IMG/VR virus record: IMGVR_UViG_3300039106_000693
Location: 1-45,645 of that record
Source: a virus
Reading direction: 5' to 3' (one strand)
Length of the DNA: 45,645 bases
Part shown: positions 9,694 to 18,598 of the stretch, one piece after another
How the letters are laid out: each line of letters starts with the position of its first letter
Numbering within the stretch: the stretch's first letter is position 1
The notes under the pieces: generated by a model
The model's database searches: none
What the model was told of the DNA's origin: nothing
Seen by the model: the letters and a program-made list of their open reading frames with translations, nothing else
Program-made: the position numbers and the translations under genes

Positions 9694-11259
9694 TTATCCA
9701 AAATGTGCTGCCATCATAGCACCCTCTGATCCAAGGGCACTTCTTGCATTGAGTCTTGAGTTTTGTATAGCCATAACTCCTCTAGATCTTGATGTTGCTG
9801 CAACTTCATTGTCTTTAAATCCTGCTCCAAATAATGGTTTGTTTATACTTCCCTGCATAGATTTTAGCGCATCTTTACCAAGATTGACGCCTCCCATCAT
9901 CATTTTTCCTACGCCTTTACCAAGATCATATACTATGCTAGCTGTACCAACAACATTAAAAGCTTTCATGGCAAATTTTCCATACGTACCTGTATAATGT
10001 ACAGCCATCTTTGCAGCAGTGCCAAATTCTCTTCTAGCAAAAGCGTCCATACCTAATTTTCCAGCAGTTTGTCTAATCATTTTAATGTTACCAGACTTCA
10101 GTAAGTCTGAAGCGTCGGCGGCATAGATCCCCATAACCTTCTTGAATCCATGTGCCGTATCATCCAAGGCTGCTGCCCCTAGTCCGCCGAATTTAGAACC
10201 TTCCATGGCTTTAGCAAATGTATTTGCAACATTATTAAAAGCTCTAGTCCCATAAAACTGAGCTCCACCACCCATCATTGTTCCAGTGTAATCGAGAATT
10301 CTTCTAGATATAAATCCCTTAGAGGTTTGTGACACAGCTCTTAATCTTCCTAATTTTTGAGCAGCTGCTCCTATTTCGTCGGCTTGCGCTGCTGCTGTTT
10401 TAGCAACTGCACCAAAAGGTGTCGTAACATTTGCCCCAACTTGTGCAAAATCAGCTCCAGTTTGCATTCCAAGCTTTATGATATTTTGATCTAATTTAGC
10501 TAATTTAGCAGCTGCTTTTTCTGATCTTCTGGCTATTCTAGCTTCACCCCTAGAGTAACTAGCTGGATTTCTTGGCCCTAATGCCTTAAAGGCATCAACT
10601 TGTTTTTCATAGTCCATAATTTTGCCCATGGTATTTATTCGACCAAAAACACCACCACTGTATAGAGTTTTTCCTTCTGCTACTTGACCGGTTGAACTAA
10701 GTTCATCTGCAAATCTACCCCTAAAAACTTTTCCAAGTTTTCCTTTAGAATTAAAAACTTTTTCCGTAATCATACCTGTTGCTTGGAATGGTGTATATAC
10801 TTCTTTTCGACTAGTGTCTCCAGCAAGTCTGGCTAAAGAATCAAATCTTCTTATACCAAATGGGTTAAGTGGAGTGTTTGCTGCTAACGCTTTTATTTTT
10901 CTGCCACCTTGTTCAAAGTTTCTGCCCATTTTTCCAGTAAATGATGGCATATTCTTTCTAAATGCAGAACCCATAGCATATGCGCTATTATCCTGCATGA
11001 CATTACCAGCGTAAGCACCTGTTCTTCTTCCTAAAAACCCTTTAACTGCAGATCTTTTTCCACTTGCTCCAGTAGCGGTGTCTAGAAATCCACCTTCGAA
11101 CATAGTGTTTGTAAATCTACCAATGTTATGTCCTGCCAGAGCAGTAAGACTAAACGAAAATGGATTAGCATTCAATGCCCTCATTGCCAATGGTAATTCT
11201 TGTTGTGGTGCCTGAGCCCCACTTTGAACTTGTTGAGAAAAATTATCCATTCCAGCCAT
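9694..11259 (-). CDS. Gly/Ala-rich, basic putative internal virion protein
   Basis: This 521-residue protein is not recognised. It is basic and rich in Gly, Ala, Met and Phe, with many Gly-x-x-x-Gly/Ala patterns (GTMMGGGAQFYG, VGKMMMGGVNLG) and amphipathic helices. A weakly hydrophobic stretch near residue 430 (FNVVGTASIVYDLGKGVG) could contact membrane. It is grouped with several smaller Gly/Ala-rich proteins (11259-11931 and 16886-17369) and a 1219-residue protein, just upstream of terminase. Ejection proteins that form a channel through the host envelope in podoviruses have this kind of composition, so I suggest that role. It is inference from composition and context. Confidence 0.6.
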   Translation of the reverse strand: MAGMDNFSQQVQSGAQAPQQELPLAMRALNANPFSFSLTALAGHNIGRFTNTMFEGGFLDTATGASGKRSAVKGFLGRRTGAYAGNVMQDNSAYAMGSAFRKNMPSFTGKMGRNFEQGGRKIKALAANTPLNPFGIRRFDSLARLAGDTSRKEVYTPFQATGMITEKVFNSKGKLGKVFRGRFADELSSTGQVAEGKTLYSGGVFGRINTMGKIMDYEKQVDAFKALGPRNPASYSRGEARIARRSEKAAAKLAKLDQNIIKLGMQTGADFAQVGANVTTPFGAVAKTAAAQADEIGAAAQKLGRLRAVSQTSKGFISRRILDYTGTMMGGGAQFYGTRAFNNVANTFAKAMEGSKFGGLGAAALDDTAHGFKKVMGIYAADASDLLKSGNIKMIRQTAGKLGMDAFARREFGTAAKMAVHYTGTYGKFAMKAFNVVGTASIVYDLGKGVGKMMMGGVNLGKDALKSMQGSINKPLFGAGFKDNEVAATSRSRGVMAIQNSRLNARSALGSEGAMMAAHFG

Positions 11260-11474
11260 TAGTATTGACCTCTTCTTGTATTATGGGCGCCAAGAACAAT
11301 ATTTCCGCTAGCATTCATTCTGTCTGCTGTCATCAGAGATTTATTATAAAAAGGAGATTCGTTTAATATTTGTGCATTTGTTTGTGCGTAGTTTTTAGCA
11401 AACATTAAAGATCCAGTTGCACCAGTTACTCTACCAGCTACGTTACCAGCAGCTGCGCCAGCAGCTGCGCCCAT
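11259..11474 (-). CDS. small glycine-zipper membrane protein
   Basis: I place the start at the ATG at 11474, giving 71 residues that begin with a glycine zipper (MGAAAGAAAGNVAGRVTGAT). An AAAGGAG sits five bases before this ATG and overlaps the stop of the upstream gene, a standard coupled start. A longer reading back to a TTG at 11540 would overlap the upstream gene by 56 bases out of frame and has no better ribosome site. Gly zippers pack tightly as membrane helices. The rest is polar. Its job is unknown; it belongs with the other Gly/Ala-rich proteins of this operon. Confidence 0.6.
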   Translation of the reverse strand: MGAAAGAAAGNVAGRVTGATGSLMFAKNYAQTNAQILNESPFYNKSLMTADRMNASGNIVLGAHNTRRGQY

Positions 11475-11484
11475 TATAGCTCCT

Positions 11485-11931
11485 TTAACTTTGTTTCCAG
11501 ATTTTAGGTATCCGCAGTATACCGCCACCAACAGCACCAAGAGCTGCTCCTCCTCTTCCTACGTTCTTTTGAGCAGTATATGGGTCAGTTCCACCAACTC
11601 CGAATCTGTAGGCATTACGCCCCCTTGCAAGGCCTCCTATGGGGCCTCCAACATTGGCACCAATCAACATTGAAGGAGTTAAGTCTGTTCCTAATACTTT
11701 TTGATCTGCATTTGGGTCATCAAAAGCTACATCCATACCAGCTTTAATGCTTGGTCTTACTACTTCTTTTCCAACCCCAGCTAAAAATAATCCACCAAGT
11801 ATTGCTCCTTTAGCAGACTTTGATCTCATAACATCTTTGGCTACTTGTCCAACATAGGATGAACCTATCTTATCCAATAGCCCCATACCAGCTTCTATGC
11901 CTGAACTTACTGAATTTGCGCTTACTGGCAT
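11485..11931 (-). CDS. Gly-rich putative membrane-associated virion protein
   Basis: Unrecognised 148-residue protein. It has a hydrophobic Gly-rich segment at about residues 40-57 (KGAILGGLFLAGVGKEV), a second at 86-100 (MLIGANVGGPIGGLA) and a third near the end (GGAALGAVGGG). These look like membrane-inserting Gly zippers. It begins 5 bases after the 1219-residue gene and its stop overlaps the ribosome site of the next gene. A role in the same ejection or internal virion complex is inferred. A +1 frame connection to the next gene is possible but not needed. Confidence 0.6.
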   Translation of the reverse strand: MPVSANSVSSGIEAGMGLLDKIGSSYVGQVAKDVMRSKSAKGAILGGLFLAGVGKEVVRPSIKAGMDVAFDDPNADQKVLGTDLTPSMLIGANVGGPIGGLARGRNAYRFGVGGTDPYTAQKNVGRGGAALGAVGGGILRIPKIWKQS

Positions 11932-11936
11932 TTGGG

Positions 11937-14900
11937 TTATCCTCCGTAAAGATGGTTGTATTTATTTGGACCCATTGCAGTGTGTCCAATTTTATTTCTA
12001 TCTAAGTTTCCAACAACGCCGGCAGTTACTAAAGGATCTCTTCTTGCACTGGTTTGTTGATTATCTTGTTGAATTCCAGAATTAGCGTCTTGAACAAGGC
12101 CTTGTTCTTCATATGGCTGTTGATGCATTACTTCATCATACATCCTGTTTGTTCTATTTCTCTTAGCTAAATAGTAACCAGCACTCGCTGCTCCAACAGC
12201 TATTGCGCCCATGGCTAATTTTGGTTTAACTTTAGCAAGAGTTTCTAAAATTGCTCCATCTCTAGCTACTCTATTTCTTCCAATACTAGTTCCAAGTATT
12301 CCGTTATCTACTCCAGCTCTACTGAAAGCTGTTTGTAACTTTTTTCTAAATGTAGAACTAGTTTCTGCTTTTGCCAAAGCTTGCAAATGAGTGTCCATAA
12401 GCCCACCAGCTAACTCTGCGTTAGTCTGTGCTGATACTGCGCCTCCTACATAATTTAACTGATCTTGTGCTGCTTGTGGAAGAGCACCCGAAATACTTAT
12501 CGTTTCTTGACCCAGGTTCTGCATTTGAAAAACAGCTCCTCTTGCTATTGCTGGTTGATCGTTATTTATTTCCGAACCAAGAGCTTCAAGAATAACTTTG
12601 GGACCAGCTGCATCTTTGCCTTCTAGAGCACCTACTACAGGTCCAGACTCCATTAGTCTATCAACTAACTGTTGATTGAATTCCCTTTGTTGTTCTTTAC
12701 TTGATCCATTTCCTGATAATAAACTTTTAAGAACCTGTGCTTCTTTTATTGTAGATGCGTACCCATCACTCACAAGTTGTTCAGCTGTTCTGTTTTTTTC
12801 TTTATCTCTCAATACTGCTAATAACGAGTTAGTAAATTCAGTTGCACTTTCACTACTCATCCTACCTTTTCCTAAAACTAAGTTAACTATATTTTTGTCG
12901 TCATGTTTAACTATAGAAAAAGTAGCTGTATCTAATCCTGCTTGTTTCCAAAGTGCAGAATCAACAATCGGAACTGTTGCTCCAGAAGAGTCTTTTGTTA
13001 CCATTTCAGAAAGAAGCGATCTAGATATTAATGGTTTAGTTGCTTGTCCTGCACTATCTACTACTCTCGTTGTCTTCATTGTTGGAACGTGTATCATTGT
13101 TTGTTCTGATAAATATCGAGAACTTTCTATTGCTCTTAAATTAATAATTTGTATTTGGTCATCGTTTAGTGAAGAAACAAACGCATCTAACTCAGCATCG
13201 GTAACAATTCTACCTTCAGCTAATGCTCTTTGTGCTTCTGCTTTTTTGGCTATCTCTTTAGCCATTTCTACTTTTTTTCCCTCGTAAGGAATATGAGCCG
13301 TTTGTGCTGAAAGCGCAACAAAGTTAGATCTCATTACAGGGTCTAAAACTGCTAGTCCTGCACCGCCTTGATAAACCGCATCTTGTGCTGCTGCCATTTC
13401 TGTTGCGCTTGGAACATCAAAACGTTTTAGCATATTATTATCAAGTCTTCCAGGACCTGATGTTACTGAACTAGGCTGATCTCTTAAATGTGGAAATCCT
13501 ATATGTTTTCTTGTTGCAATCATAGACGCAGCAAATGCGTCTTCGTCTGCTTCAGTCGCCAAAAATCCCATTGGACCTCTTGCAACAGTTGGGAGTCCAG
13601 AAAATCTTGAGACAGCTGCTAATGTAGATTCCATCTGACTTGCTTCTGCAACATTTATGCCAGAAGATATAACTTTTGAACCATATTCTATGTAAGTAGA
13701 TCCATCTGGATTTGTAATTGTTGTTTGTTCTGACATTGCTTGTCTGATTTTACTTCTAGCGACTATCTCTGGAATGATAGTGGTTCCGGTTGTTGTATCC
13801 ATTGCTTTACTTGCATCTAAATTGACCTTTTCATATCCGCCAATTTTAGGATTAAAATGTATAAATCCATCTACTTGCCCTGTTGATGCATCAATAGTTT
13901 GTACTCTTGCCCCCAACAAGGTTCTATTCGAAGCTCCAGACCTATCAGTTAGAAAACTAAATACTTGATCAGATACTTCCCCCATACTTGCTATATTAGA
14001 AGTTGGCACGGTTGCACTAGCTCTACTTACTGCATTTAATGCTCTTACCACTTCCGGTACTGTCGATCTATTAGCTTGATCTACTATGTCTAATTCTCCA
14101 CTTACAATGTTTTGATATATGCCCATAGATAAAGCTGCGTCCAATGATGACACGTGAGACCCTTTGGATAATTCTTCAACTGCTGCTCTCATGCGCGGGT
14201 CTTTTGATTGATACATTAACTCTAAAACATTTGTTGATGTAACTATGTTTTCAATACCAAAAGGCTTAACGCCTTGTGCTTCTATTCCTGCTTTAGCTAA
14301 ACTTTCAGGTGACAATAAAGACGTCAATCCTTCATTAAGGATATCATCGGGCAGACCTGATCTAGCTGCAGCTGCCATTCTTTCTTGTACTTTTCCAGAC
14401 AAATGTTTTCTAGCTAAATCTGTAACGTCTATAACATTTGCGCTTCCAGCTTTTTCTTGCACTGCTTCAAGAATTGTTTTTGCTTCTGGATTTTTCATAA
14501 ACTCTTCAAGAGTAGATGCGGTAGCAACCAATTTTGGTATGTCGAATTTTACAAAGTTGTTACCAACTAATACTGTATCTGGATTTACTAATTTTTTAAA
14601 ATATCCCATTAACTCTGCAGCGGATTGTGTTCTTCCTTGTTGGGTTGCTAGATCAAATATTCTTCCATTTCCAGCTGCAGTTCTTCCACCTCCTAAAAAT
14701 CTTCCAGTTTCAATATCTGCCAAACGTCCCCCAAGTTGGACACTAGGTAGTCCACCCCTTTGCCCTCTTGTTAGAGTTTGCATTTCTGGCAAAAGCATAT
14801 GAAAGTCAAAAGTGTCTCCAGTTGGAGCAAGTCCTTTTATTGCTGTAGAAACATCAGTTCCTGCTACTTCAGTCGGCATTTCGTAAACTTGTCCAAAAAC

Positions 14901-15596
14901 AGATCTAGCTAAATCATATGGGCCAACTCCACCAGTCTCAATATCAGAGGTCATGAAAGTAAGTTTTCTTCCTTGATCTATTGCATTTTGAATAAACTGT
15001 GCAGGATCTTGTCTTTCCATCATTGTTTCTAAATATTTTCTAGTTGGTATACTAGATCCAGAAACTGTCATGGCTCTTTCTCCACTTTTTACTCTAGATA
15101 CAGATACTGCTCTACCAGACATCAAAGTAGAGTAAGGATGAACAGGATCCCCCGGTAAAGGTTGAGGAACATTGAGGTATGCGGTTTCAGTTCTAATGTT
15201 CCCAGATGGAACTACGGTTGATGGTAGTCCTAGATTTTCCCTAACCCCCGTTAGAGTAATGTCTTGCCATAAAGTATTCAATTCTTCTCTTTTTGCTCTA
15301 TCTGAAATAAGACTTAAATTCATGGTTGGAGCTGACATTGCTGTTTCAATTGTTAACTTTTTCTCTTTAGTTGAAATAGACATTTCTAGTTCTGCCAGTA
15401 ATGCTTTTCTATAAGAAGCTTCAAGATTATCTAGACTACTCATTACTGTTTCTCTTGGTTTTGCCATGTCCAAAACAGCGTTAGACATACTATTAGTTCC
15501 AATAGTTGCATTTCTAATTACTTGTTGTCTAATCTCTTCTATCTCGCCACCAAATATTTTGTGGTACATATTGACTATATCTTCGTATTTACTCAT
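11937..15596 (-). CDS. giant virion-locus protein with DnaQ-like (DEDDh) exonuclease domain
   Basis: This is a 1219-residue protein. Residues about 210-490 hold the three motifs of a DnaQ-type 3'-5' exonuclease in the right order. Exo I is LTFMTSDIETGG (Asp 218, Glu 220). Exo II is VLVGNNFVKFDIPKL (Asp 352). Exo III is GSHVSSLDAAL, an H-x4-D (His 481, Asp 486). VIDVTDLARKH near 389 also resembles the usual strand after Exo II. The N-terminal 200 and C-terminal 700 residues are unrecognised and mostly helical, and a hydrophobic Gly/Ala segment near residue 1130 (MGAIAVGAASAGYYLA) could be a membrane helix. The gene lies among Gly/Ala-rich virion-type proteins, not replication genes. It may enter the cell with the DNA; that is inference. 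The exonuclease domain is strongly supported by motif. Confidence 0.75.
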   Translation of the reverse strand: MSKYEDIVNMYHKIFGGEIEEIRQQVIRNATIGTNSMSNAVLDMAKPRETVMSSLDNLEASYRKALLAELEMSISTKEKKLTIETAMSAPTMNLSLISDRAKREELNTLWQDITLTGVRENLGLPSTVVPSGNIRTETAYLNVPQPLPGDPVHPYSTLMSGRAVSVSRVKSGERAMTVSGSSIPTRKYLETMMERQDPAQFIQNAIDQGRKLTFMTSDIETGGVGPYDLARSVFGQVYEMPTEVAGTDVSTAIKGLAPTGDTFDFHMLLPEMQTLTRGQRGGLPSVQLGGRLADIETGRFLGGGRTAAGNGRIFDLATQQGRTQSAAELMGYFKKLVNPDTVLVGNNFVKFDIPKLVATASTLEEFMKNPEAKTILEAVQEKAGSANVIDVTDLARKHLSGKVQERMAAAARSGLPDDILNEGLTSLLSPESLAKAGIEAQGVKPFGIENIVTSTNVLELMYQSKDPRMRAAVEELSKGSHVSSLDAALSMGIYQNIVSGELDIVDQANRSTVPEVVRALNAVSRASATVPTSNIASMGEVSDQVFSFLTDRSGASNRTLLGARVQTIDASTGQVDGFIHFNPKIGGYEKVNLDASKAMDTTTGTTIIPEIVARSKIRQAMSEQTTITNPDGSTYIEYGSKVISSGINVAEASQMESTLAAVSRFSGLPTVARGPMGFLATEADEDAFAASMIATRKHIGFPHLRDQPSSVTSGPGRLDNNMLKRFDVPSATEMAAAQDAVYQGGAGLAVLDPVMRSNFVALSAQTAHIPYEGKKVEMAKEIAKKAEAQRALAEGRIVTDAELDAFVSSLNDDQIQIINLRAIESSRYLSEQTMIHVPTMKTTRVVDSAGQATKPLISRSLLSEMVTKDSSGATVPIVDSALWKQAGLDTATFSIVKHDDKNIVNLVLGKGRMSSESATEFTNSLLAVLRDKEKNRTAEQLVSDGYASTIKEAQVLKSLLSGNGSSKEQQREFNQQLVDRLMESGPVVGALEGKDAAGPKVILEALGSEINNDQPAIARGAVFQMQNLGQETISISGALPQAAQDQLNYVGGAVSAQTNAELAGGLMDTHLQALAKAETSSTFRKKLQTAFSRAGVDNGILGTSIGRNRVARDGAILETLAKVKPKLAMGAIAVGAASAGYYLAKRNRTNRMYDEVMHQQPYEEQGLVQDANSGIQQDNQQTSARRDPLVTAGVVGNLDRNKIGHTAMGPNKYNHLYGG

Positions 15597-16305
15597 CCTT
15601 TATTTCCTGAGATTCAATATAATCATCTATTTCATAAGTGCCAAGTTTTTGTCTAAGAATCTTTTCTCTTTGATTCTCTATAGATTGAACTTTATTAATA
15701 ATATCCGAAATTGCTTGTGCTGTATCAAGTTGTACTTGACCAACTTTAGCTTTAGCTTCTCTAGTTGCAAGTAGTTGGTTTCTAAGATCTTTGCGACGCT
15801 TATGTAATTTATCTTCTAATTCTACCGCGAGATGTAATTCTTTTTTAAGTATTGGTTGACCATCTTGATCTACTCCAATAACGTTTTCTTGAATAAAATG
15901 TTCTTTGGCAAGAAGTTTTGTTTTTCTCATATATTGAACCTCTTGGTCAACTAAATCTCTAACCATTGAAACTTCCACAAGGTTGTTTGGATTAACATCT
16001 AATTGATCAAGGTATTCAGTAGTAAACTGAGAAACCATCGACATCTCTATTGGACATGGATTATTTTTGGGAGCAACGTTTTCTTTTAACAAAGGGCAGG
16101 TTGAGGCATAAATGCATTTCTCTGCCTCACAATTCATTGGAATAGATGAGAACATAGCTGTTCTTGTTTTTTGTGGTCGAACCAACTCTATTGCTTTATT
16201 TACTTGTTCTTCATTCCAATGATCTGGAAAAAAAAGATCTGGTCTTAAAGACTCAAACTCTTTCATAAAACCATTTTTATTATTTGCTTTTTCTATATTA
16301 GACAT
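15589..16305 (-). CDS. Cys-cluster protein with long coiled coil, unknown function
   Basis: I use the ATG at 16305 (238 residues), because it overlaps the end of the upstream zinc-ribbon gene by 8 bases, a pattern used throughout this operon. An ORF start at 16338 exists but has no ribosome site. Four cysteines (about residues 59, 64, 70 and 84, in NCEAEKCIYASTCPLL and NNPCPIE) suggest a zinc or iron-sulfur site. Residues about 150-225 are highly charged and helical (ELEDKLHKRRKDLRNQLLA), likely a coiled coil. The stop overlaps the next start by 8 bases. It could be a small terminase-like or scaffold component, but nothing visible proves it. Confidence 0.6.
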   Translation of the reverse strand: MSNIEKANNKNGFMKEFESLRPDLFFPDHWNEEQVNKAIELVRPQKTRTAMFSSIPMNCEAEKCIYASTCPLLKENVAPKNNPCPIEMSMVSQFTTEYLDQLDVNPNNLVEVSMVRDLVDQEVQYMRKTKLLAKEHFIQENVIGVDQDGQPILKKELHLAVELEDKLHKRRKDLRNQLLATREAKAKVGQVQLDTAQAISDIINKVQSIENQREKILRQKLGTYEIDDYIESQEIKDE

Positions 16306-16471
16306 TAAAATCAATCCACTCTGTTGCATAGAAACCATTGTTATTAAAATGTTCTATCATAGAACTTTTACATTTAGTACAATAATATTCTTTTGTATAT
16401 ATAAATTTAGGTTCTTCTATAAAGAACTCTACGATGTTTTCTAACTTAGAATCACACCTTGGACATAACAC
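16298..16471 (-). CDS. small zinc-ribbon protein, 57 aa
   Basis: This gene starts with GTG at 16471 and ends at 16298. The protein has two Cys pairs, LCPRCDSK and YYCTKCKSS, spaced about 30 residues apart. This is a classic zinc ribbon. The gene sits three bases after the stop of the upstream Cys-containing gene and overlaps the next start by 8 bases, which fits the operon's packing. The ribosome site is weak (GGA nine bases upstream). Zinc ribbons of this size usually bind nucleic acid or protein partners; the target is unknown. Confidence 0.6.
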   Translation of the reverse strand: MLCPRCDSKLENIVEFFIEEPKFIYTKEYYCTKCKSSMIEHFNNNGFYATEWIDFNV

Positions 16472-16473
16472 AT

Positions 16474-16884
16474 TTAACGATCCATTAATATTTCATTAAG
16501 ACTTTTTTGAAGTTTGTTAACTATGTCAACGTTGTCTGCTGCATTAAAGAAGAAACCAACTTCTTTCATTTCGTCAGCTGTTAACGTTGAACTAATTATA
16601 AATCTTGCGCCTTTGCAAACATCACAATATAGTTCTTTTTCACTAAGAGAACAAATGCATGGATCTATTATATTAAAAAATTCAAGAGCTTTGGCTATTT
16701 CAAACCAACGTGCTTTAAACATTTTTTTAGTCTGTTCTTTGTAGGCTCTTAATTTATGTTGATCTCCAGATAATAGAGTTCCCATATCTAAAGATTGTTT
16801 CATTAAATCATTGATAGTTCTATATAAGAAATTAGGCAATTCAAAATCACCTGACTCATTAATAAAACTTTCCCAATTACTCAT
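16474..16884 (-). CDS. hypothetical protein with CxC...CxxC cluster
   Basis: The ATG at 16884 gives 136 residues and directly follows the upstream stop. A longer reading to 16944 would overlap the upstream gene with no ribosome site. Residues about 72-98 hold DPCICSLSEKELYCDVCKGA, a four-Cys cluster that could bind zinc. The remainder is helical and charged. I do not recognise a family. It is one of three consecutive Cys-cluster genes in the early part of the virion operon. Confidence 0.6.
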   Translation of the reverse strand: MSNWESFINESGDFELPNFLYRTINDLMKQSLDMGTLLSGDQHKLRAYKEQTKKMFKARWFEIAKALEFFNIIDPCICSLSEKELYCDVCKGARFIISSTLTADEMKEVGFFFNAADNVDIVNKLQKSLNEILMDR

Positions 16885-16885
16885 T

Positions 16886-17179
16886 TTATATAGGCCTTCC
16901 GTTTTGGGGAACTGACATAACTGGCCTTCTTGGATTATACCCACCTACTGGACTTGGCCTATTTGCCATGCCCATCATGCCCATCGCAGCAGCTCCGCCA
17001 ACTACTTTTTTACCAGTCGATATATTCTTTGCCATATCAATTGCTGCTAAGTTGCCACCTGCTTTGTTGAAAGCAGCAAAACCGCCAACGCTTCTTATTG
17101 TTGAACGAGCTTGTGTTCCGTGCAACATTTTCGTAGCCATAGATCCAATGGAATTGTACATTGAGTTAAGTCTAGCCAT
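16886..17179 (-). CDS. small Gly/Ala/Met-rich protein, 97 aa
   Basis: Unrecognised. Residues about 57-73 (KKVVGGAAAMGMMGMA) form a short hydrophobic Gly/Met-rich segment, followed by a Pro/Arg-rich tail (GGYNPRRPVMSVPQNGRPI). It resembles the neighbouring 62-residue protein in layout: polar basic start, Gly-rich hydrophobic helix, basic end. One base separates it from that gene. Probably a small virion or membrane-interacting protein, by context. Confidence 0.55.
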   Translation of the reverse strand: MARLNSMYNSIGSMATKMLHGTQARSTIRSVGGFAAFNKAGGNLAAIDMAKNISTGKKVVGGAAAMGMMGMANRPSPVGGYNPRRPVMSVPQNGRPI

Positions 17180-17180
17180 T

Positions 17181-17369
17181 TTAGTAATTCCTTATTCCAG
17201 TTGGTCTTCCTGAAGTTTTGTCTAATCCAGATTTTCTTCTTCTCATGATAGCTCCTGCACCAACTACGCCAGCTGCAACTGCAGCACCTCTTTTGTATCC
17301 AATTTGTTTGATACTACTTCTAGCTGTTGACATGAGCCCTTTAGCTCCTACTGATGAACCTATCGCCAT
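17181..17369 (-). CDS. small basic membrane-type protein, 62 aa
   Basis: Unrecognised. One hydrophobic segment (RGAAVAAGVVGAGAIMRRRKS, residues about 27-47) is flanked by Arg/Lys, which would place the basic tail in the cytoplasm if inserted. Together with the next two genes it forms a run of small Gly/Ala-rich proteins. It lies 40 bases after the AAA+ gene. Confidence 0.55.
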   Translation of the reverse strand: MAIGSSVGAKGLMSTARSSIKQIGYKRGAAVAAGVVGAGAIMRRRKSGLDKTSGRPTGIRNY

Positions 17370-17409
17370 GATTATCTCCTAAATTAAACTATTTACAACT
17401 TTATAGTAA

Positions 17410-18579
17410 CTATACTTCTTTTATTAAGTCCTGTTTTTTAGACGGCTTAATAACATTAAACTTAAATATAGAATCTTCATAATCTATTTGAAATATAGAA
17501 CCTCTAGGAGATGGGTTATCCATTATCGATTCCGCTAGCTGAGATTCTATTTTATCTCTTCTTATTTGTGCCAAACCTCTAGCTCCTTTGATTGAATCTA
17601 TACCTTGTGCTATCAGACCAGAAATAACGTTGTCATTATACTGCATTGAGAATCCTTTTTTAGAAAGCTTGTCAGCTATGACGGACATCTCTAGTTGAGC
17701 TATCTTAGAACAGTCTTCATCTGATAGATAGTTGAAAATAACAGTTTTGTCTATTCTGTTTAAAAATTCTGGTTTAAAGTGTTTTTTAACTGCGTCATTT
17801 GTATTACGTTCAACAATTGACCTATTTGGAACTATTTTTGTACCAATCTTATAATTAACGTCCTTAGTAAATCCAGCTCCACCAGAAAGTAGATGTTCAG
17901 ATGTTTTATCATTTCCAAGATTTGTGGTCATAATAATAATTGTATTTTTAAAATCTACAATCTCACCTTTGCCATCAGTTAATACTCCATCGTCAAAAAC
18001 TCTTAAAAAAGTATTCCATAAATCTGGATGAGCTTTTTCTACTTCATCTAGTAGAACAACAGTTGATGGATATTTTTTAACTAGATTAACTAGTTGTCCA
18101 CCTTCATCGTGTCCTACATAACCAGGAGGAGAACCTATTAGCTTTTGGTTCTCATGTTTATGTTGAAACTCTCCGCAATCAATTCTTACCATTGGATAGT
18201 CTGACCCAAATAAATATTTATGCAAAGCATTAGCAAGGTGTGTCTTTCCAACTCCGGAAGATCCGGCAAATAGAAAAACTCCCAATGGCCTATCTGGGTC
18301 ATGTAATCCAGTTTGAGATCTTCTTAAGGCACTTATTAAAGCACTAACAGCATTCTCTTGGCCAATAATATTATTCTTAAGATAAGGCTCTAAACCAAGA
18401 AACTTTTGCTTAGTAATCTGTTTAGGCTTAACTTTTGTTTTTTCCTTAGCATTGCCTGATACTGGCAGGTCATTTTCGTCTACTTTAGGAAATTTGTTTC
18501 TAAAGTTTTTAATTGTATCTAGAAAGGCATTAGATACTAAGTCTTCGTCATCATCAAATAGAAATGGATTAATATGCAT
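17410..18579 (-). CDS. single-module Clp-type AAA+ ATPase (ClpB/ClpA D2-like)
   Basis: This 389-residue protein has one complete AAA+ module of the Clp/Hsp100 class. It shows Walker A GSSGVGKT (106-113), pore loop GYVG (153-156), Walker B TVVLLDEVEKAH (173-184), sensor 1 MTTN near 218, an arginine finger in FLNRID (272-277) and a sensor 2 region IKGARGLAQIRRD near 331. It lacks the Clp N-domain, D1 module and middle domain of ClpB. The first 60 residues are charged and may bind a partner. Such ATPases unfold or remodel proteins by threading them through the ring. No ClpP or prohead protease is visible here. As the second gene of the virion operon, it may act in assembly or maturation; that is inference. 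Confidence 0.85.
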   Translation of the reverse strand: MHINPFLFDDDEDLVSNAFLDTIKNFRNKFPKVDENDLPVSGNAKEKTKVKPKQITKQKFLGLEPYLKNNIIGQENAVSALISALRRSQTGLHDPDRPLGVFLFAGSSGVGKTHLANALHKYLFGSDYPMVRIDCGEFQHKHENQKLIGSPPGYVGHDEGGQLVNLVKKYPSTVVLLDEVEKAHPDLWNTFLRVFDDGVLTDGKGEIVDFKNTIIIMTTNLGNDKTSEHLLSGGAGFTKDVNYKIGTKIVPNRSIVERNTNDAVKKHFKPEFLNRIDKTVIFNYLSDEDCSKIAQLEMSVIADKLSKKGFSMQYNDNVISGLIAQGIDSIKGARGLAQIRRDKIESQLAESIMDNPSPRGSIFQIDYEDSIFKFNVIKPSKKQDLIKEV

Positions 18580-18598
18580 TGGTGCATCGTAAGCAATG

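Noticed and set aside
11485-11540. Programmed frameshift joining the 148- and 71-residue proteins
   Set aside because: The Gly-zipper text continues across frames, but a good AAAGGAG/ATG at 11474 explains the second gene without any shift.
12676-14802. Long plus-strand frames opposite the 1219-residue gene (12676-13287 and 14245-14802)
   Set aside because: They are antisense to a gene with clear domain motifs, lack ribosome sites and have shadow-type composition.
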